From CAWCAL01 sp963695075 (lineage in GTDB: Bacteria; Actinomycetota; Acidimicrobiia; Acidimicrobiales; CAWCAL01): a DNA stretch of 64,000 bases. This document shows positions 62,226 through 64,000 of the stretch, one piece after another. Position 1 is the stretch's first letter, and each line of letters begins with the position of its first letter. The notes beneath the pieces are model-generated. The model was not told where the DNA came from, ran no database searches, and worked only from the letters and a program-made list of their open reading frames with translations. Position numbers and translations under genes: made by a program. The DNA is taken from positions 806,001 through 870,000 of the forward strand of contig CAVOFR010000007.1 of NCBI GenBank assembly GCA_963695075.1, in the 5' to 3' direction.

Positions 62226-62455
62226 TGGAGCCTCCCATGATCGTTGCTATTCCGGACCGGGAGGCCGTCCAAGACGTGCGAGCCGTCATCCACCTTACGA
62301 ACCAGCGATCTACGCGCATGTCCCCATCAGAGGTCGACACGCCCAACGCGCCGGTGACAACACCCCCCAGGCCATCTGAGTGCAGGGGGCCTTGAGCCAT
62401 GCCGGCAACGCCGGACTCCCAGACCGAACCTAGATCCGATCTGCAAACAAGGTAA
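62226..62455 (-). ncRNA. Candidate IS110 bridge RNA region
   Basis: This noncoding stretch upstream of the transposase start is where IS110-group elements encode their bridge RNA. It contains tgtccccatca (62319-62329), identical to the sequence at the other end of the element (60998-61008), as expected if it includes a donor-binding loop. The boundaries and fold were not computed. The rest, to 62517, shows no gene. Confidence 0.4.
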
Positions 62456-62517
62456 GGGGGTGGGTGGAGAGGCGGGGGCTGCCGCTGCTCGTGGACGTCA
62501 CACTAGTGTTCGTCGGC

Positions 62518-63486
62518 ATGGAAATTACCGGCCTCCGGGTCATCGCCGCGGCCGCCGCAGTCCTGCTCTCTGTCGCCGGCTGTTCCTCCGACGACGAATC
62601 GGGCGACGCGGCGACGACATCGACCGCGGAGGACACCATCGAGGCAACCACGACGACCGCCCCCGTCTCGACCACGACCCCGGCGAGCTCGACCACCACC
62701 GCGCCCCTGCCTCCCGAGCCGCTCGATGACCAGACACCGCCCGATGCGGTCAACGGGCTCGAGGTCGAGGGCGACACCATCTGGCTGGCGGCAGCCACCT
62801 CGAGCCAGGTGCTCCAGGTCGATCGTCTGAGCGGGGCCATCCTCACCCGCGTGGACGGCGCCGGGTCATCTCCCGACGACTTGACCGTGGGACCCGACGG
62901 CGCCGTCTACTGGACCGGTTTCGCCGACGGATCCATCGGACGGATCGTCGATGGAGCGACGGAGACGATCGCCAACATCGGGCCTGGGGCGAACCCGATC
63001 GGATTCACCGAGGACGGTGAGCTGATCGCCGGCCGAGCGGTGACGGCCGACGGCCTCTACCGGGTGCCCCTGGACGGGGGCGAACCCGAGGTGATCGCCG
63101 AGACCCTCGGTGACATGAACGCATTCGTGATCGAGGGTGACCGGGTGGTCGGTCCCGTGGGTGGTGTCCTCGGCCCCGGTGGCGTCAGCGCGGTCGACCT
63201 GGCGACGGGCGAGGTCACCGAGCTCGGGACCGACTTCCCTTCAGGTGTCACCGCCAGCACCGCCGACCCGGACGGCCGGATCCACCTGCTCTCCGCCAAT
63301 GGCCAGGTCTGGCTGTTCGACGAGGCCTCCGGCTCCGTCGAACCGGCTGTAGCCCTCGCCGACGGTATCTACGACAACCTCGACTTCGCTCCCGACGGCA
63401 CGCTGTACGTCACCCACTTCACCGAGCCGGTGATATCCGTGGTCGCTCCGGACGGAACCCGGAGCACGCTCGCCATCGGCAGCTGA
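62518..63486 (+). CDS. Beta-propeller lipoprotein
   Basis: The ATG at 62518 gives 322 aa with signal RVIAAAAAVLLSVAGC (lipobox VAGC), a Thr/Ser linker (about residues 25-65), and then repeated blades of the SMP-30/NHL kind (LTVGPDGAVYWTGFADGSIGRI; LDFAPDGTLYVTHFTEPVISVV). It is a probable cell-surface six-bladed propeller; ligand or enzyme activity unknown. TAGTGT lies 8 nt upstream, so it may be leaderless. It is the first gene after the IS110 element. Confidence 0.8.
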   Translation: MEITGLRVIAAAAAVLLSVAGCSSDDESGDAATTSTAEDTIEATTTTAPVSTTTPASSTTTAPLPPEPLDDQTPPDAVNGLEVEGDTIWLAAATSSQVLQVDRLSGAILTRVDGAGSSPDDLTVGPDGAVYWTGFADGSIGRIVDGATETIANIGPGANPIGFTEDGELIAGRAVTADGLYRVPLDGGEPEVIAETLGDMNAFVIEGDRVVGPVGGVLGPGGVSAVDLATGEVTELGTDFPSGVTASTADPDGRIHLLSANGQVWLFDEASGSVEPAVALADGIYDNLDFAPDGTLYVTHFTEPVISVVAPDGTRSTLAIGS

Positions 63487-63520
63487 GGAACCGGCGCGTA
63501 GGCGCTTCGCGCCGACTCAG
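63483..63520. terminator. Bidirectional terminator hairpin
   Basis: CGGCGCG (63492-63498) and CGCGCCG (63508-63514) pair over 7 bp, with outer CTGAG/CTCAG (63483-63487, 63516-63520) that also contain the stop codons of both convergent genes. Confidence 0.5.
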
Positions 63521-64000
63521 TCCAGGGCTGCGAGGACCTCGTCGGCGTACTTGCCGTGCACCTTGGCCACGCCGAAACCGATCTCGTGGCCGCTGTCGGT
63601 GCGGATCCGGATCTCGCGCATCTTCTGGCCGAAGAGCTTGGACTCTCCCATGGTCACCGAGGCCAGGCTCGCCCGGTCGACCGACGCGGTCAGCCCCTTC
63701 GGTCGACCCATCGCTGACAGCGCGAACAAGGCGACCCGCCTGGCGGTGACGACGAGCAGCACCTGGTTGGCCCTTCCGACATCGACGCCGGCCTCGGTCC
63801 GCTCGGCCCGGCCGGCCTCGCTGGTGGGAGCTCCGGCCTGCGTGCCGAGCACGGCTCCGGCCCCGGCGGCGATCGGTGTGGTCGCGCCGCCGACCGCGGC
63901 GCCGGCTGCGCCGAGGATGACCTCGTGCATCGCACCCCGCGGTATCGCCTTGGTGGCGGCCAGAACGGTCTCCCCCGAGAGCTCGGGTTCGATCAGCTTC
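63517..64000 (-). CDS. Hypothetical protein, 5'-truncated by window edge
   Basis: The frame runs through the ATG at 63930 to the window end without a stop and still looks coding (KLIEPELSGETVLAATKAIPRGAMHEV). The start is therefore probably outside, and at least 160 residues are visible. A Gly/Ala-rich hydrophobic stretch (GAAGAAVGGATTPIAAGAGAVLG) is followed by a beta-rich region (QVLLVVTARRVALFALS; MREIRIRTDSGHEIGFGVAK) resembling a PH-like domain. No family assigned. It converges with the propeller lipoprotein. Confidence 0.7.
   Translation of the reverse strand, partial: KLIEPELSGETVLAATKAIPRGAMHEVILGAAGAAVGGATTPIAAGAGAVLGTQAGAPTSEAGRAERTEAGVDVGRANQVLLVVTARRVALFALSAMGRPKGLTASVDRASLASVTMGESKLFGQKMREIRIRTDSGHEIGFGVAKVHGKYADEVLAALD

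Larger units (their letters stand above)
60998..62455 (-). mobile_element. IS110-family insertion sequence (ends approximate)
   Basis: Consists of one DEDD transposase gene with only about 16 nt beyond its stop and a noncoding stretch of about 230 nt before its start, the IS110-group layout. No terminal inverted repeats are seen, as expected for this family. The exact ends are not determined. An 11-nt sequence (tgtccccatca) at the 3' end (60998-61008) recurs inside the noncoding stretch (62319-62329). Confidence 0.7.

Overview
The window is a high-GC, gene-dense bacterial chromosome segment. The F420-type nitroreductase, the many lipoproteins, the frequent GTG starts, the numerous leaderless starts and the fatty-acid/CoA gene families point to an actinobacterium, most likely of the class Acidimicrobiia. 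That placement is inferred from gene content, not from a marker gene. No rRNA, tRNA, CRISPR array or prophage was seen. Both ends cut through genes: an acyl-CoA dehydrogenase at the left edge and a hypothetical gene at the right edge.

Left part (1-10.9 kb): an acyl-CoA catabolic run (acyl-CoA dehydrogenase, nitroreductase, SCP-x-type thiolase, acyl-CoA ligase), then an opposing VOC/hydrolase operon, a diheme cytochrome c lipoprotein with a Tat-exported amidohydrolase, an SDR and a tandem-DUF4389 membrane protein. Middle left (10.9-23 kb): a serine hydrolase coupled to an EBP/EXPERA-like membrane protein, an OmpA-type lipoprotein, a second lipoprotein, a GH15 glucan/trehalose hydrolase, a lipoprotein HtrA-like protease, an SDR, an F420-dependent reductase and a SRPBCC-TetR-DUF2568 operon with a clear operator.

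23-35.6 kb: a PcfJ-like protein preceded by a perfect LexA-type box; an amidase operon whose second gene is an AhpD-like selenoprotein (in-frame UGA in a C-x-x-U-x-x-x-H motif, followed at once by a 10-bp SECIS-like stem); a molybdopterin oxidoreductase; an AAA ATPase; enoyl-CoA hydratase plus acyl-CoA dehydrogenase; an MMPL exporter; and an alpha/beta hydrolase. 35.6-40.4 kb: an ABC exporter with an internally duplicated permease, and a GH3 glycosidase.

40.5-51.6 kb: a tightly coupled respiratory nitrate reductase operon: membrane-anchored diheme cytochrome c, narG, narH, narJ, narI, an Rrf2 regulator with three cysteines, and two NarK-type transporters. Most junctions overlap by 1-4 nt. 51.6-64 kb: SRPBCC protein, GH20-like hydrolase, dienelactone/PAF-acetylhydrolase-like hydrolase, lipoproteins, a TetR regulator, a sulfotransferase-like protein, an ICMT-like methyltransferase, a flavodoxin-like protein, a lysine-free acidic protein paired with a proline-rich zinc-ribbon protein, and an IS110-family insertion sequence with a candidate bridge-RNA region.

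Three families of palindromic or hairpin repeats are scattered between genes. One forms the stop codons of its neighbours, one shows compensatory base changes between copies, and one flanks the amidase-selenoprotein operon. A TAnnnT-N6-ATG/GTG arrangement recurs at many gene starts and suggests widespread leaderless transcription.
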